This document shows, one piece after another, positions 30,268 through 40,057 of a DNA stretch of 45,390 bases. The notes below the pieces were generated by a model that was not told the origin of the DNA, ran no database searches, and saw only the letters and a program-made list of their open reading frames with translations. Positions within the stretch are counted from its first letter, which is position 1; every line of letters starts with the position of its first letter. A program made the translations under genes and the position numbers. Origin of the DNA: Trichodesmium erythraeum GBRTRLIN201 (GTDB lineage Bacteria; Cyanobacteriota; Cyanobacteriia; Cyanobacteriales; Microcoleaceae). Location of the stretch: assembly GCA_018457135.1 (NCBI GenBank), contig JAGGDU010000237.1, positions 24,039 through 69,428 on the forward strand, written 5' to 3'.

Positions 30268-30275
30268 CTTTTTCT
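30162..30275. repeat. 42-bp tandem repeat, nearly three copies
   Basis: Units start at 30162, 30204 and 30246. The first two differ at two or three positions; the third is partial and more diverged. The period, 42 bp, is 14 codons and stays in frame on the minus strand. Confidence 0.85.
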
Positions 30276-30430
30276 GGAAGGATATTTTTAACTATAAACG
30301 ATAAATATAGTTAGCGATCGCTCAACTTAAAAAAATCAACATTAATTAACTTATCATGCCCATCATATTGAACTTCTTTGGTATGTTTAATACTTACAAC
30401 TTCAACTTTAAACTTTAATAATTATAGGTA

Positions 30431-30559
30431 TTACCAAAAAATCACATCTAAAACCTCCCCTTTTAAAGAAATAAAAAAACATTCATTTAGCGCTCCGCAC
30501 AACTTCATAATACTAACATTTAGCTCCAACAAACCCAGTTGATTATATAATACTTCCAT
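30431..30559 (-). pseudogene. Small degraded ORF upstream of the M15-type remnant
   Basis: A 42-codon frame starts at ATG 30559 (MEVLYNQLGLLELNVSIMKL) and ends at 30431. Beyond two stops the same strand continues coding-like (VEVVSIKHTKEVQYDGHDKL, then INVDFF) to about 30310. It looks like another broken gene of the same former operon. A phage-tail-like origin is possible but only a guess. Confidence 0.3.
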
Positions 30560-30670
30560 AAAAAGCAGATTTAATCCAATCAATAATTACGCAAACAGTT
30601 GACAGTTTTACTAACTCACCAGAAGATAAGAATATCCCAAAAATTTACTATTTCCTATTTATCCAAAAAC

Positions 30671-31996
30671 ATGACTACTAAAAAACCAAAAATTATTGTT
30701 ATAGATGACGATCCCACAGGTTCCCAAACTGTTCATAGCTGCCTACTCCTAACCAAGTGGGATATAGAAACCCTCAAATTAGGATTACTTGACGAATCTC
30801 CCATATTTTTTATCCTCTCAAATACTCGCGCTCTGACTCCCGAACAAGCAGCAACTGTAACACGAGAAATCACACAAAATCTGACAGAAGCGATCGCTCA
30901 ATCAAACATTCAAGATTTTTTAGTTGTCAGTCGTTCCGACTCTACTCTACGGGGTCACTACCCAATAGAAACAGATACTATTGCAGCAGAACTAGGTCAG
31001 TTTGATGCTCATTTCCTAATTCCAGCATTTTTTGAATGTGGAAGAATTACCCGTAACAGTACCCACTATTTAATAGTCAATGGTGTAGAAACCCCAGTTC
31101 ACGAAACAGAATTTGCCAAAGACTCTGTATTTGGCTACACAAGTAGTTATTTGCCTGATTATGTGGAGGAAAAAACTCAAGCTCAGATCAAAGCAGAAAT
31201 TGTAGAAAAATTTACACTTAATGACATTCGTTCTGGCAGTTTAGAACGTTTAATGAAACTGACTGGCAACCAATGTGGCGTTGTAGATGGAGAAACTCAA
31301 GCAGACTTAGATAGATTTGCCAATGATTTATTGGCAGCAGCAAGTCAAGGTAAAAAGTTTTTGTTGCGCAGTGCTGCCAGTATTTTAACTTCCCTCACTG
31401 CTTTGAGTTCTCAACCTGTAGCTGCCGAGGAAATGAGACAATATGTCAGAGGTGGGAAACCAGGTGTAATTATTGTTGGTTCTCACGTGAAGAAGTCTAC
31501 TCAACAGTTGGAAAGGTTATTACAAGAATCTGAAGTAGTAGGTGTAGAAGTAGATGTATCTCATTTAGTTGAAGACTTTCAAGAGCAAAGAGCCACTTTA
31601 CTAAAAAACATTCTCGAAAAAGTTTCTGCTGTTAATACAGAAGGGAAAACAACAGTTGTTTATACAAGTCGCAAAGAGTTGACTTTTGAAAATGTGCAGG
31701 TGCGTTTAGAGTTTGGTGTAGCAGTGTCGGAATTATTAATGGATATTGTTCGGGGTCTGCCAGAGGATATTGGATTTTTAATTAGTAAAGGTGGAATTAC
31801 TTCTAATGATACCTTGAGTAAAGGTTTAGCTTTAACTACTGCCAGGTTATTAGGTCAGGTTTTAGAAGGTTGTTCAATAGTGCGGACTCCAGATTATCAT
31901 CCTCAGTTTCCTGAATTACCTGTGGTATTATTTCCAGGGAATGTTGGAGATGTAGATGGGTTAGTAACAGTTTATCAGCGTTTGAGTGGAAAGTAA
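30671..31996 (+). CDS. Four-carbon acid sugar kinase family protein (DUF1537)
   Basis: This 441-aa protein belongs to the OtnK/four-carbon acid sugar kinase family, which phosphorylates acids such as threonate or erythronate. The N-terminal substrate domain begins with the signature IVIDDDPTGSQT (about 9-20), followed by FILSNTRAL and VVSRSDSTLRGHYP. The C-terminal nucleotide domain shows GVIIVGSHVKKST, GFLISKGGITSNDTLSKGL and VLFPGNVGDVDGL. The ATG at 30671 puts the signature at the usual distance; an in-frame TTG at 30599 would add 24 unlikely residues. No partner genes of a sugar-acid pathway are nearby, so the substrate is open. Confidence 0.88.
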   Translation: MTTKKPKIIVIDDDPTGSQTVHSCLLLTKWDIETLKLGLLDESPIFFILSNTRALTPEQAATVTREITQNLTEAIAQSNIQDFLVVSRSDSTLRGHYPIETDTIAAELGQFDAHFLIPAFFECGRITRNSTHYLIVNGVETPVHETEFAKDSVFGYTSSYLPDYVEEKTQAQIKAEIVEKFTLNDIRSGSLERLMKLTGNQCGVVDGETQADLDRFANDLLAAASQGKKFLLRSAASILTSLTALSSQPVAAEEMRQYVRGGKPGVIIVGSHVKKSTQQLERLLQESEVVGVEVDVSHLVEDFQEQRATLLKNILEKVSAVNTEGKTTVVYTSRKELTFENVQVRLEFGVAVSELLMDIVRGLPEDIGFLISKGGITSNDTLSKGLALTTARLLGQVLEGCSIVRTPDYHPQFPELPVVLFPGNVGDVDGLVTVYQRLSGK

Positions 31997-32472
31997 TTCC
32001 AGAAATGGCGAATATTACTCATCCATTGAGTATAGTCATTGACCTGCAACTCGTTACTTGGAAAAAATTAGTTAAAAGCTAAATATAGTAAACCTTTGGG
32101 AATTAGTATTAGAGAGAATTATATTCGATAAGAAGCCACCAGACTAATGTACCTACTGATGGTAACAATTAGCAATGAATAAAGCTAAAACACCCATGAG
32201 TACGAGTAATAATATTTCCAGAAATTTTTGCTCACACACAAGGCAACAAACTTGAGGCTGAACATACCCAGTATATCTATATTTCCTCTAGTTTAGCACA
32301 TTAGCTAATTAAGGTAATTTATCTGTAGCAAAAACAACTTCTGATGCTATTTTTAACAGGAATTATGTCAACTCCTAGATCATATCCTATCTGTAGGGGT
32401 TAACAACTATTAAACCTGACTAGATATAGCAGTTGGTGCGTAAGTCTTCCTTAAATTATCTTACAATTACAC

Positions 32473-32523
32473 GGGGCTTGACTACCTACACCGAAGTTCT
32501 TCGAGAGTAGGCATTTCAACCCC
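32473..32523. repeat. 51-bp imperfect hairpin
   Basis: GGGG-c-TTGA pairs with TCAA-CCCC at the base, CCTAC with GTAGG in the middle, and CGAAG with CTTCG at the tip. It is the only strong structure in the 31997-32847 gap, where no gene is supported. It could be an insertion-sequence end or a small RNA hairpin; no T-run follows on either strand. Confidence 0.5.
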
Positions 32524-32847
32524 GAAAACTCATCTCTCTCTGGCAAGGCTTCCGTCTTTAGCTATGGCTCTGTTTCCGAAAAATCTGGTTCACCTAACTC
32601 CTCAAGAACAGACTCAAACTTAAGCTAATCAAGGTTTGTGAATTAATAACCAATGACTATGGGAAAATTGTCGTAAGTTGTTGAAGTAGTAAGGTGAGTG
32701 CCATATTAAATATTATCTTATTTTGGACTTTGCTAAAAAATAATTAGAGATTGAGTATTAGGTAAGAGTAAACTAAAGGTCAAGCAGAACTAAAAGTAAT
32801 ACTTTTTTTCTTGACTCTTATACCCAATGCTCCACTTTTAGTATTTG

Positions 32848-33048
32848 TTAGGAAGTTGGTTCTATTTCATCTTCAAAAAACCAAGTTCCCATTTTTTCTT
32901 CAAATTTTACCCAGAAACCGACTCCACTACCATCTACCATTTTGAATTCTGTGATTGTACCAATGGGATTTTCTTTGATTCGGTTAATCATTTTTTCAGG
33001 TATTGGTTGTCTAATTCGACACACTTTTACTTTTTGACCTATTTTCAT
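32848..33048 (-). CDS. DUF2862 small protein
   Basis: This 66-aa protein matches DUF2862, a small cyanobacterial family of unknown function. It starts MKIGQKVKVCRIRQPIPEKM and contains GTITEFKMVDGSGVGFWVKF and TWFFEDEIEP, the family's typical end. The KVxVxR, GTI, VGxxVxF strand pattern suggests an SH3-like barrel. The start is the only ATG and the length is normal. It stands alone, divergent from hisF across a 522-bp gap. Confidence 0.88.
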   Translation of the reverse strand: MKIGQKVKVCRIRQPIPEKMINRIKENPIGTITEFKMVDGSGVGFWVKFEEKMGTWFFEDEIEPTS

Positions 33049-33159
33049 TTTTATTTACGATGTTCTCCTGTTGGTATTAATTAATCCACAGTTTATCTGA
33101 AATTAGTGTTTGAGGATAGCTATATTATACAAGTCAAAAGTCGAATTTTTAAAGTCAAG

Positions 33160-33322
33160 AGTTAAAATCCCAGTGCAACTGAGGTTTTTTATGAAATCTC
33201 GTTCATATAGTAGCATTAACAGTCAAAAGCTCAAATTGAAAAGTCATGGATTCAAAAGTTAAAAGTTAAAATCTTGGTGTAATTGAGGTATCTTATCAAA
33301 CCTCATTGATAAAGTAGATTAA
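33160..33322. repeat. Imperfect 60-bp direct repeat between the DUF2862 gene and hisF
   Basis: 33160-33219 and 33264-33322 align over about 60 bp, both starting AGTTAAAATC, with about three quarters of positions identical. They lie between two divergent genes and could be duplicated promoter DNA or a decayed element. Nothing else is evident in 33049-33570. Confidence 0.55.
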
Positions 33323-33570
33323 TATTAAGCCTCTAACTCAGGAGATTGAATGTATAAAAAATCGGGAGAAGCAATATTTACCAATTAAATCTTAATCTGA
33401 TCCAGTTCCTAGCAACTGAAATAGATAAAATTCCGGCTTATCTAAAACACAGGATAATTTTTGCTCCCCCAATAATCTCCCATAAAAACCAATTAGAATT
33501 AACTTGATCCATTAACCTCTACTCTAAAATCGGTAATAATATACTCTGAATTCTAAAGTAATTGATTTAT

Positions 33571-34341
33571 ATGTTGGCCAAAAGAATTTTACCTTGTCTT
33601 GATGTTAATGCAGGTCGAGTGGTCAAAGGAGTTAACTTCGTGAATCTTCAAGATGCTGGAGACCCTGTGGAACTAGCCCAAGTATATAATCACGCTGGTG
33701 CTGATGAGTTAGTATTTCTAGATATTACGGCCACTCACGAAGACCGAGATACAATCATAGATGTGGTTTATCGAACTGCAGAGCAAGTTTTTATTCCTTT
33801 GACAGTAGGAGGTGGTATTCAATCCTTAGAAAACATTAAAAATTTGTTAAGAGCAGGTGCAGACAAAGTTAGTATAAATTCAGCAGCAGTACGTAACCCT
33901 AACCTAATTAATCAGGCCAGTGACCGTTTTGGAAATCAATGTATTGTAGTAGCTATTGATGCTTGTCGTCGTTGTGAACCAGACAACCTAGGATGGGATG
34001 TCTATGTGCGAGGTGGCCGCGAAAATACTGGCAAGGATGCGATCGCTTGGGCAATAGAAGTAGAAAAAAGAGGAGCAGGAGAAGTCCTCCTCACAAGTAT
34101 GGATGCTGATGGAACCCAAGCAGGCTATGACCTAGAGCTTACAAGAACTATAGCAGAAAGTGTTCAGATTCCAGTAATTGCCTCTGGGGGGGCAGGTAAC
34201 TGCCAACATATCTTTCAGGCTTTAACTGAAGGTAAAGCAGAAGCAGCATTGCTGGCTTCTTTACTACATTATGGTCAACTAAGTATAGCAGAAATTAAGG
34301 ATTATCTGGCGGGCCATGAAGTCCCTGTAAGACAAAGTTGA
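33571..34341 (+). CDS. hisF: Imidazole glycerol phosphate synthase cyclase subunit HisF
   Basis: This 256-aa (beta/alpha)8-barrel enzyme makes imidazole glycerol phosphate and AICAR from PRFAR, using ammonia from HisH, in histidine synthesis. Both catalytic aspartates are present: D11 in RILPCLDV and the second in VVAIDACRR near 130. Phosphate-binding loops VGGGIQS and ASGGAGN are intact. The ATG at 33571 gives the standard [12 protein letters not shown] start; an in-frame TTG nine bases earlier is unlikely. hisH is not in this window. Confidence 0.97.
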   Translation: MLAKRILPCLDVNAGRVVKGVNFVNLQDAGDPVELAQVYNHAGADELVFLDITATHEDRDTIIDVVYRTAEQVFIPLTVGGGIQSLENIKNLLRAGADKVSINSAAVRNPNLINQASDRFGNQCIVVAIDACRRCEPDNLGWDVYVRGGRENTGKDAIAWAIEVEKRGAGEVLLTSMDADGTQAGYDLELTRTIAESVQIPVIASGGAGNCQHIFQALTEGKAEAALLASLLHYGQLSIAEIKDYLAGHEVPVRQS

Positions 34342-34449
34342 TTTGAGTTGACTTGTAACTGTATATTCAAGATCTTAATATTTCTTGATATTTAGAAGCA
34401 TTTTTAATAAATATTGTTAGAATAAGAGAATTGTTACAAACTGTAACTT

Positions 34450-34662
34450 ATGCTGGTCACAATTCTTATACTTGATGTTGCTTTAGTTGCTTGGTCTCTG
34501 CATTTAATGCAAGAGTCATTCTATCATAAAGAGTGTTCTCTAATGCTTGCAAGTATCTTAGTCGCTATATCTGCTGTAGCAATGATGGTGGTTTATTTTC
34601 TTATGGGTACTTGTATAACTCACCTAACTCAAATGTCTCAACATTCCTACACATATTTTTAA
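34450..34662 (+). CDS. Small membrane protein, 70 aa, unknown
   Basis: A 70-codon frame lies 108 bp after hisF. It predicts two membrane helices (about 2-20 and 30-53) joined by a charged loop (QESFYHKECS). The N-terminus MLVTILILDVALVAWSLHLM is a clean helix. Codon use and hydrophobic pattern look genuine, but I recognise no family. Co-transcription with hisF is possible. Confidence 0.5.
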   Translation: MLVTILILDVALVAWSLHLMQESFYHKECSLMLASILVAISAVAMMVVYFLMGTCITHLTQMSQHSYTYF

Positions 34663-35032
34663 TCGTACGATAGTGCCAAAATATTTATAAAAATGTTTCA
34701 TTAGACTCTATTAAACTTTGATTAAGTGATTGTTGAGATTTAATTAACTCTATCTATCTTTGAGCTATTTATGGCCAGAAGCTGCGTAACCCACCTTACC
34801 TCTTGATGGGATGACATGGTATTTTCTCTGTGAAAAATATCAAAGTACCATTAGGCAAATTACTATTAAGCTGGTTATTTAAATTATTAGTTATTAGTTT
34901 TCATTACTGTGTAATGTTCCTAAATAGGTCTAGCTGATTAATTCTCAAAGCATTAAGAAAAATTATCCTTTAGCCAATACTTTAAGCTCATCAAAGTACT
35001 AAAAGTTCGGTAGCTCAATCTCATACATGGCT

Positions 35033-35065
35033 CTGATTTTTGGCATCCCTAGGCAAAAAAATCAG
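35033..35065. repeat. Hairpin in the gap before tRNA-Ala
   Basis: CTGATTTTT (35033-35041) pairs with AAAAATCAG (35057-35065), extended inward by G-C. It resembles a bidirectional terminator or an element end. The rest of 34663-35351 shows no gene. Confidence 0.45.
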
Positions 35066-35351
35066 GGGACAATTCTTACTGGACCAAACCTGGTGACTAA
35101 CTCATTTATTGGAGCTTCCCTGTTTCCGTTCCTATCCTTATCTCATTAGACAATATATGTGCTTACCAAAATTTGGCCACATAACATACTATGGCTGAAG
35201 TTAAAAGTTGAGAGACTGAAACCATTGTCGTGACGAGGGATAGAACTTAAGTTTGTAGCAGCGACTCAATTTGAAAGACTTAAGAATATTCTATAATAAT
35301 AGTAACTGCTACAGATGATGGGAATGTGGTAGAATATTTTTGATTAATTTA

Positions 35352-35380
35352 TTGACAAAAGAATAAAAACCAGGTATACT
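35352..35380 (+). promoter_or_regulatory. Consensus sigma-70-type promoter of tRNA-Ala
   Basis: TTGACA (35352-35357) and TATACT (35375-35380) are separated by exactly 17 bases. Transcription would start near 35387, about ten bases before the tRNA. This is the best promoter in the window. Confidence 0.85.
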
Positions 35381-35397
35381 AATAAATGTTTTAGTTA

Positions 35398-35470
35398 GGG
35401 GTTATAGCTCAGTTGGTAGAGCACCTCAATGGCATTGAGGGGGCCAGCGGTTCGAGTCCGCTTAGCTCCA
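35398..35470 (+). tRNA. tRNA-Ala (anticodon GGC)
   Basis: 73 nt fold into a full cloverleaf. The acceptor stem pairs GGGGTTA with TAGCTCC (one G-U pair); the D-arm has GCTCAGTTGGTAGAGC. The anticodon stem CCTCA/TGAGG holds loop ATGGCAT with anticodon GGC, and the T-arm is AGCGG/CCGCT with TTCGAGT. The discriminator is A at 35470. CCA is not encoded (TAT follows) and must be added after transcription. It reads GCC and GCU alanine codons. Confidence 0.97.
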
Positions 35471-35633
35471 TATTACTTATGAACATTTAACAGATGATAG
35501 CTTTGGTTTGGTAATCTATCACTTAAGAGAATGGAGAGATAAAGAATAATAGGGAACAGGTAAAAAATATTAATTCGGTAAATCGTAGCACATTAACAAT
35601 GAAATATAGTATTTTTTCTATTCCCTATTGCCT

Positions 35634-36881
35634 ATGGAAAAAGAGTATAACTATTATGAAGTTCTAAGGGTATCAAAAGATGCTTCAGCCGAACAGATAA
35701 AAAAAGCCTATCATAGTTTAGCACGTCAGTATCACCCTGATGTCAATTCAGGGGATATAAATGCAGCAGAAAAATTTAAAGAAATTAATTCAGTATATGA
35801 AATTCTTTCTGATCCATTAAAGCGGTCTAAATATGACAAAAATGTAGAGGAAGCACAGGAATTATATAAGCGTGGAGTGTCTAAAAGTCAGCGAGGAAAT
35901 TATCAAGGTGCAATATTAGATTATACAAAAGCACTGGAAATTAATCCTGACTGGTTAGAAGTTTTGTACAATAGAGCATTTGCTAGTTATAAATTGCAAG
36001 ATTATCGGAATGCAGATATTGATTATACTAAGGCATTATTTTTAGACCCATACTTAGTAGAAGTTTACTATTACAGGGGCTTATGCCGGATGAAATTAAA
36101 ATCTATTCAAGCTGGTATGGAAGACTATACTAAAGCATTAGAAATAAATCCCAATTTTGCTCATGTTTATTATCAGCGTGGTTTGGTTTATTTAAAATTA
36201 CAAGAACATCGTCTGGCAAGATTGGATTTCGGAAAGGCTGCTCAACTTTTTGCAGAACAAGGGGATAAAATTAATTCTCAAATATCCCTGAAAGCTATGA
36301 GAAGTTTAGAGAATTTTTCTGTGGCAAAAATACTAGAAATATTCCAGAAAACTTTTCAAGATAGTTGGATTACAGTCAAGACTTTTATACCTAATCCCAT
36401 AGGTGGTTTATTACCAGCTTTTGTGGAATTAGAACTGAAAAGAGCGCTGAATGTGGCAATTTTATTAGGGATAATATTTGAGGTTTGCTTTGTAATAGGA
36501 ATTAGCTTAATTTTAGGACGATTGGGTGGAGATAATCATACAGGATTTTTATTGTTAATAATTATTGGTATTATTCCTTTTGTAAATCTAACGGTTACAA
36601 GTGGTTTTGCTAGACTGATATTTAAAACTAATGGTAGTTTAACAGGAGATTTGTTTGTTGCAGGTACGTCACTATTGCCTCTAGGTTTACTGGTGTTGAT
36701 TAGTGGAGTTTTAAATAATTGGATAATTAGTTTGATTTTATGTATATTTGCTCTTTGTTATACAATTTTAATTATGTATAGCGGTTGTCAAAAAATTGCC
36801 AATGTTTCTGAAGAAAAATCTGCTCTAATAGTACCTATTATGTTATTAGTAAGTGGCTTACCATTTAGTTTGATTAAGTAG
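35634..36881 (+). CDS. J-domain / TPR / multi-pass membrane protein
   Basis: This 415-aa protein starts with a J-domain (residues 4-70; HPD at about 37-39), so it probably recruits an Hsp70. It is followed by at least three TPR units (about 78-190), recognisable by repeated YTKALEINP-type ends ([39 protein letters not shown]). The C-terminal half (about 240-415) has about five membrane helices, possibly Yip1-like (weak). No zinc-finger or G/F region is present, so it is a type III J-protein, membrane-anchored with the J-TPR part probably cytoplasmic. The ATG at 35634 is preferred to a TTG six bases earlier. The substrate is unknown. Confidence 0.85.
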   Translation: MEKEYNYYEVLRVSKDASAEQIKKAYHSLARQYHPDVNSGDINAAEKFKEINSVYEILSDPLKRSKYDKNVEEAQELYKRGVSKSQRGNYQGAILDYTKALEINPDWLEVLYNRAFASYKLQDYRNADIDYTKALFLDPYLVEVYYYRGLCRMKLKSIQAGMEDYTKALEINPNFAHVYYQRGLVYLKLQEHRLARLDFGKAAQLFAEQGDKINSQISLKAMRSLENFSVAKILEIFQKTFQDSWITVKTFIPNPIGGLLPAFVELELKRALNVAILLGIIFEVCFVIGISLILGRLGGDNHTGFLLLIIIGIIPFVNLTVTSGFARLIFKTNGSLTGDLFVAGTSLLPLGLLVLISGVLNNWIISLILCIFALCYTILIMYSGCQKIANVSEEKSALIVPIMLLVSGLPFSLIK

Positions 36882-37210
36882 ATAAATATTAGATTTAATT
36901 TAGATTAATATATCTATTGAGTTAGGAAATTTATACATGAGCTCGTTTAAGGCTATTTTTAAATTAAGTTTTCTTTGTACATATTTTTTGAGAATCTACA
37001 CAATTGTTTCAAAGAATTAAATTCTTAACTAGATAAATTTCTAATCTTGTTTTTTTTGCATAAGATATATAATCAGTTTTCGCACTACAATATGTCAGTA
37101 TCAGTGAGAACAATCAAGAAAGTTAACTGGGCTATCGGTTAAAAGCGTTCAGGTCGTTTCCATCTAGCTATTACAACTGGCTAGTTTCCAATTTACAAAT
37201 ACGAGTTTTT

Positions 37211-38221
37211 ATGATGAAAATAATATTTTTTGGTACACCTCTATTTGCTGTTCCTACTTTGAAAAAATTGTTAGATAACCCAAAAATAGAAGTTACAGCA
37301 GTTGTAACTCAACCTGATAAACGGCGTGGGCGAGGCAATAAACTGATTCCATCTCCTGTTAAGTCAGTGGCAGTTGCCCATAATATCCCTGTCTGGCAAC
37401 CACGACGAGTTAAAAAAAATCCTGAAACTCTCAATTTATTGAGAGAGGCACAAGCAGATGTATTTGTTGTAGTTGCTTATGGACAAATATTGTCTACAGA
37501 AATTTTGGAGATGCCAAAGTTGGGTTGTGTGAATGTTCATGGTTCAATTTTGCCAAAATATCGTGGTGCTGCTCCTATTCAGTGGTCTATTTATCATGGG
37601 GAGGCGGAAACAGGTAATACTACGATGTTAATGGATGTGGGAATGGATACTGGTCCAATGCTCTTGAAGAGTATAATTCCTATTGGTTTGTTAGATAATG
37701 CTGTATCTATAGCGGAAATTTTGGCAAAGGATGGAGCAGATTTATTGCTGGAAACTTTGTTAAGGTTGGAGGACAAGGAAATTGAACCTATTCCTCAAGA
37801 TAATTCTCTGGCAACTTATGCTCCACTGATTCAAAATTCTGATTATGAAATTGATTGGTCGAGGAGTGCTTTGGATATTCACAACCAAATCAGAGGATTT
37901 TTTCCTAATTGCTTTACCAGTTTTCGGGGTCAGTCTTTGAAGGTAATGGCGACTATTCCTGTGGGGACTGAATATTGGTCAGAGTTACCTCCGGAATTAC
38001 AGAAGTTGGAGAAGGTTTGGTCTTCTGAGTCTGAGGTTGTGGGAAATATTGGGGAGGTTGTCAAAGTAATTAAGGGTTTAGGACCTGTGGTGCAAACTGG
38101 TAGTGGTTGGTTGTTGTTGTGGCAGGTACAGTTGGCTGGGAAAAAGGTGGTTTCTGGTTGGGATTTTGCTAATGGTACTCGTTTGTTAGTGGGGGAAGTT
38201 AGTGAAGTTTTCTCCCGTTAA
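37211..38221 (+). CDS. fmt: Methionyl-tRNA formyltransferase
   Basis: This 336-aa enzyme transfers a formyl group from 10-formyl-tetrahydrofolate to initiator Met-tRNA. The catalytic N108, H110 and D146 are in place ([18 protein letters not shown], and [10 protein letters not shown]). The N-terminal Rossmann part begins [15 protein letters not shown]. The C-terminal tRNA-binding domain is present and full length. The start has two adjacent ATGs at 37211. The preceding gap 36882-37210 contains nothing recognisable. Confidence 0.97.
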   Translation: MMKIIFFGTPLFAVPTLKKLLDNPKIEVTAVVTQPDKRRGRGNKLIPSPVKSVAVAHNIPVWQPRRVKKNPETLNLLREAQADVFVVVAYGQILSTEILEMPKLGCVNVHGSILPKYRGAAPIQWSIYHGEAETGNTTMLMDVGMDTGPMLLKSIIPIGLLDNAVSIAEILAKDGADLLLETLLRLEDKEIEPIPQDNSLATYAPLIQNSDYEIDWSRSALDIHNQIRGFFPNCFTSFRGQSLKVMATIPVGTEYWSELPPELQKLEKVWSSESEVVGNIGEVVKVIKGLGPVVQTGSGWLLLWQVQLAGKKVVSGWDFANGTRLLVGEVSEVFSR

Positions 38222-38262
38222 GTTGGAGATTAAATATTTAGAACTGAAGGCTAACCTAACCG

Positions 38263-38293
38263 ACCCCCAATAAGGGGGGTAGGTACAGCAGCT
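38263..38293. repeat. GC-rich hairpin with a GTACAGCAGCT motif downstream of fmt
   Basis: ACCCCC (38263-38268) pairs with GGGGGT (38275-38280) around AATAAG. The adjoining GTACAGCAGCT (38283-38293), followed by ATGAGATG, matches the remnant at 13427-13437, which is followed by GATGAAATG. No T-run follows, so it is probably a mobile-element relic rather than a terminator. Nothing else is supported in 38222-38706. Confidence 0.4.
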
Positions 38294-38706
38294 ATGAGAT
38301 GCCAGCTTAAATGAAGGCTACGGTTTGCTTATTTTTCTCTGCCTAACAACTGGAGAGGTTGTCAAGTTGTTAAAAATCTTTGTATATATTTAATACGGCT
38401 TTTTTCTGTAATAGGTAAAGACAAATAGTCTACTAGCCTTTCTATTTTGACAGTTTTCTATATAGGAAATTAGATACTATATAAAGTAATAAAGTATATC
38501 ATCTTATAGAAAATTTTTGGGCCAAAATCAAACATGATCAAGAGTTACGCAAGGGTCTCCCAAGGATAATCATTACAAGGTATGACAAGTATTCAGTCAA
38601 CTATCTGGGAGGAATTATTTTGGTAGCTTCAGTTATTTTGATAGCATAGCGATCGCGATATTATATTTTCATAAAATACCTATTTTGTAAATTTTTGAGT
38701 TGATGA

Positions 38707-39636
38707 TCAGCTCTCACTATTCCGATGGTAGTTTTGATACTTAATTCTAGCACCAGCCCATAGTAGTTTTTCTCTGAGAGTCTGAAAAAATGAATAATTT
38801 TCCCGCAGAATAATAAACTTAGCTTGACAATTTGCCATACGCACATTTACTCTTTTTCCTGGCCATATAGAAGTACATAGAACTCCATCTGCCCAGAGTT
38901 TAGTACTTAGATCGTGATCATGTAAAGGCCAAATACTAACTACACAACCAGGAGGAAGTACAATAGGGCGGCTCGAAAGACTTAGAGGGCAAATTGGTGT
39001 TATGGAAATGGAAGCCATGCCAGAGTGCATAATTGGTCCATTAGCAGAGGCAGTATAACAAGTGGAGCCTGTGGGACTTGCAACAATTAATCCATCCCCT
39101 TGATATTGGTCTACTATCTCACCATCAATTTCTAGTTCTAAAATAGAAGTAGGCATTCTGTCAGCAGAAGCAGGTTTAACGCAAAACTCATTTAAGGCTA
39201 AAAAGTTATCGCTGACTGGTTTGAGGTTATAGCGATCGCCATCAAATACTGCTGACTGCAACATCATTCTTAGTTGTAATGCATAGCGGTCTTCAAATAA
39301 CCTATCCCATACTTTTTCTGTATCCTGAAAATCTTCAAAATTATGGGTTAAAAAGCCTAAATGTCCTCCTACATTAACTGCTAAGATAGGAATTCCATCC
39401 GGTGCTAAACTTCTAGCTGCAGCTAATATTGTACCATCTCCTCCTAAGACTACTGCCAAATCAATTTTATTATTGCTAGAAGCGAGAAAAACTGGATAAG
39501 GATTATCTTGTGGCCCACTTGGGCCCATTAAGACTCGACATCCTCTCTTTTCCAACTCTCTCGCAGATTGTTCTGCATAACGACGGCTTATATCATCTCT
39601 AGCCTTATGAGCAATAATTACTCGTTTAAGATCCAT
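38707..39636 (-). CDS. nadK: NAD kinase
   Basis: This 309-aa enzyme phosphorylates NAD to NADP. The diagnostic GGDGT is at 65-69 in AVVLGGDGTILAAARSL, with the substrate motif FLALNEFCVKPASADRM and the SPTGSTCYTASANGPIMHSG block intact. Length matches cyanobacterial forms. Cyanobacteria usually carry two NAD kinases; I cannot say which this is. It shares strand and direction with the ATP-grasp/SMP-30 gene 421 bp upstream, but the large gap with a strong hairpin argues against one transcript. Confidence 0.95.
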   Translation of the reverse strand: MDLKRVIIAHKARDDISRRYAEQSARELEKRGCRVLMGPSGPQDNPYPVFLASSNNKIDLAVVLGGDGTILAAARSLAPDGIPILAVNVGGHLGFLTHNFEDFQDTEKVWDRLFEDRYALQLRMMLQSAVFDGDRYNLKPVSDNFLALNEFCVKPASADRMPTSILELEIDGEIVDQYQGDGLIVASPTGSTCYTASANGPIMHSGMASISITPICPLSLSSRPIVLPPGCVVSIWPLHDHDLSTKLWADGVLCTSIWPGKRVNVRMANCQAKFIILRENYSFFQTLREKLLWAGARIKYQNYHRNSES

Positions 39637-39730
39637 AGTTTAGATTTGAAATATAAATTAGGGTAATTCCTGTATAAATTTTTATTATATAGCTTTTTTA
39701 TTTGGGTTGTTAGGCAGGAAAAAACTTACT

Positions 39731-39801
39731 GAGCCTTGGCTCTGATGGGGGGTTGAGGTCTTACGGGCTGTTGCACCCAACCCTCTTTTAGATGGGTTGG
39801 G
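39731..39801. terminator. Two hairpins between the ATP-grasp/SMP-30 gene and nadK
   Basis: GAGCC/GGCTC (39731-39742) and an 8-bp perfect stem CCCAACCC/GGGTTGGG (39776-39783, 39794-39801) lie in the 421-bp gap downstream of the minus-strand ATP-grasp/SMP-30 gene. No T-run follows on the minus strand, so a terminator role is tentative; a mobile-element end is the alternative. Nothing else is supported in 39637-40057. Confidence 0.4.
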
Positions 39802-40057
39802 CTGGCCTGTAAATTCGTTTAAAGTCTCCAAATACCTGAGGGTGACTTACCAAAAATTCTTGTTGGTTTTTATTTGTACCTTCAGGGGGTGAGCTGCTCA
39901 AAAAATCATGACAGTTTCCTAATTTCAGCTCTCAACTTCTGAGAGTTTTCTATAACCTCTTCTTTTTTAGGGTATTCATGAAACCAGGGGGATGGATAAC
40001 GGGTCTTAATTCAAGTCTCGTACAAATTAAGAATTTTGAACTTGAAGTTAGAAACTT

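Noticed and set aside
32845-33084. Plus-strand frame over the DUF2862 gene
   Set aside because: Antisense of a recognised conserved small protein.
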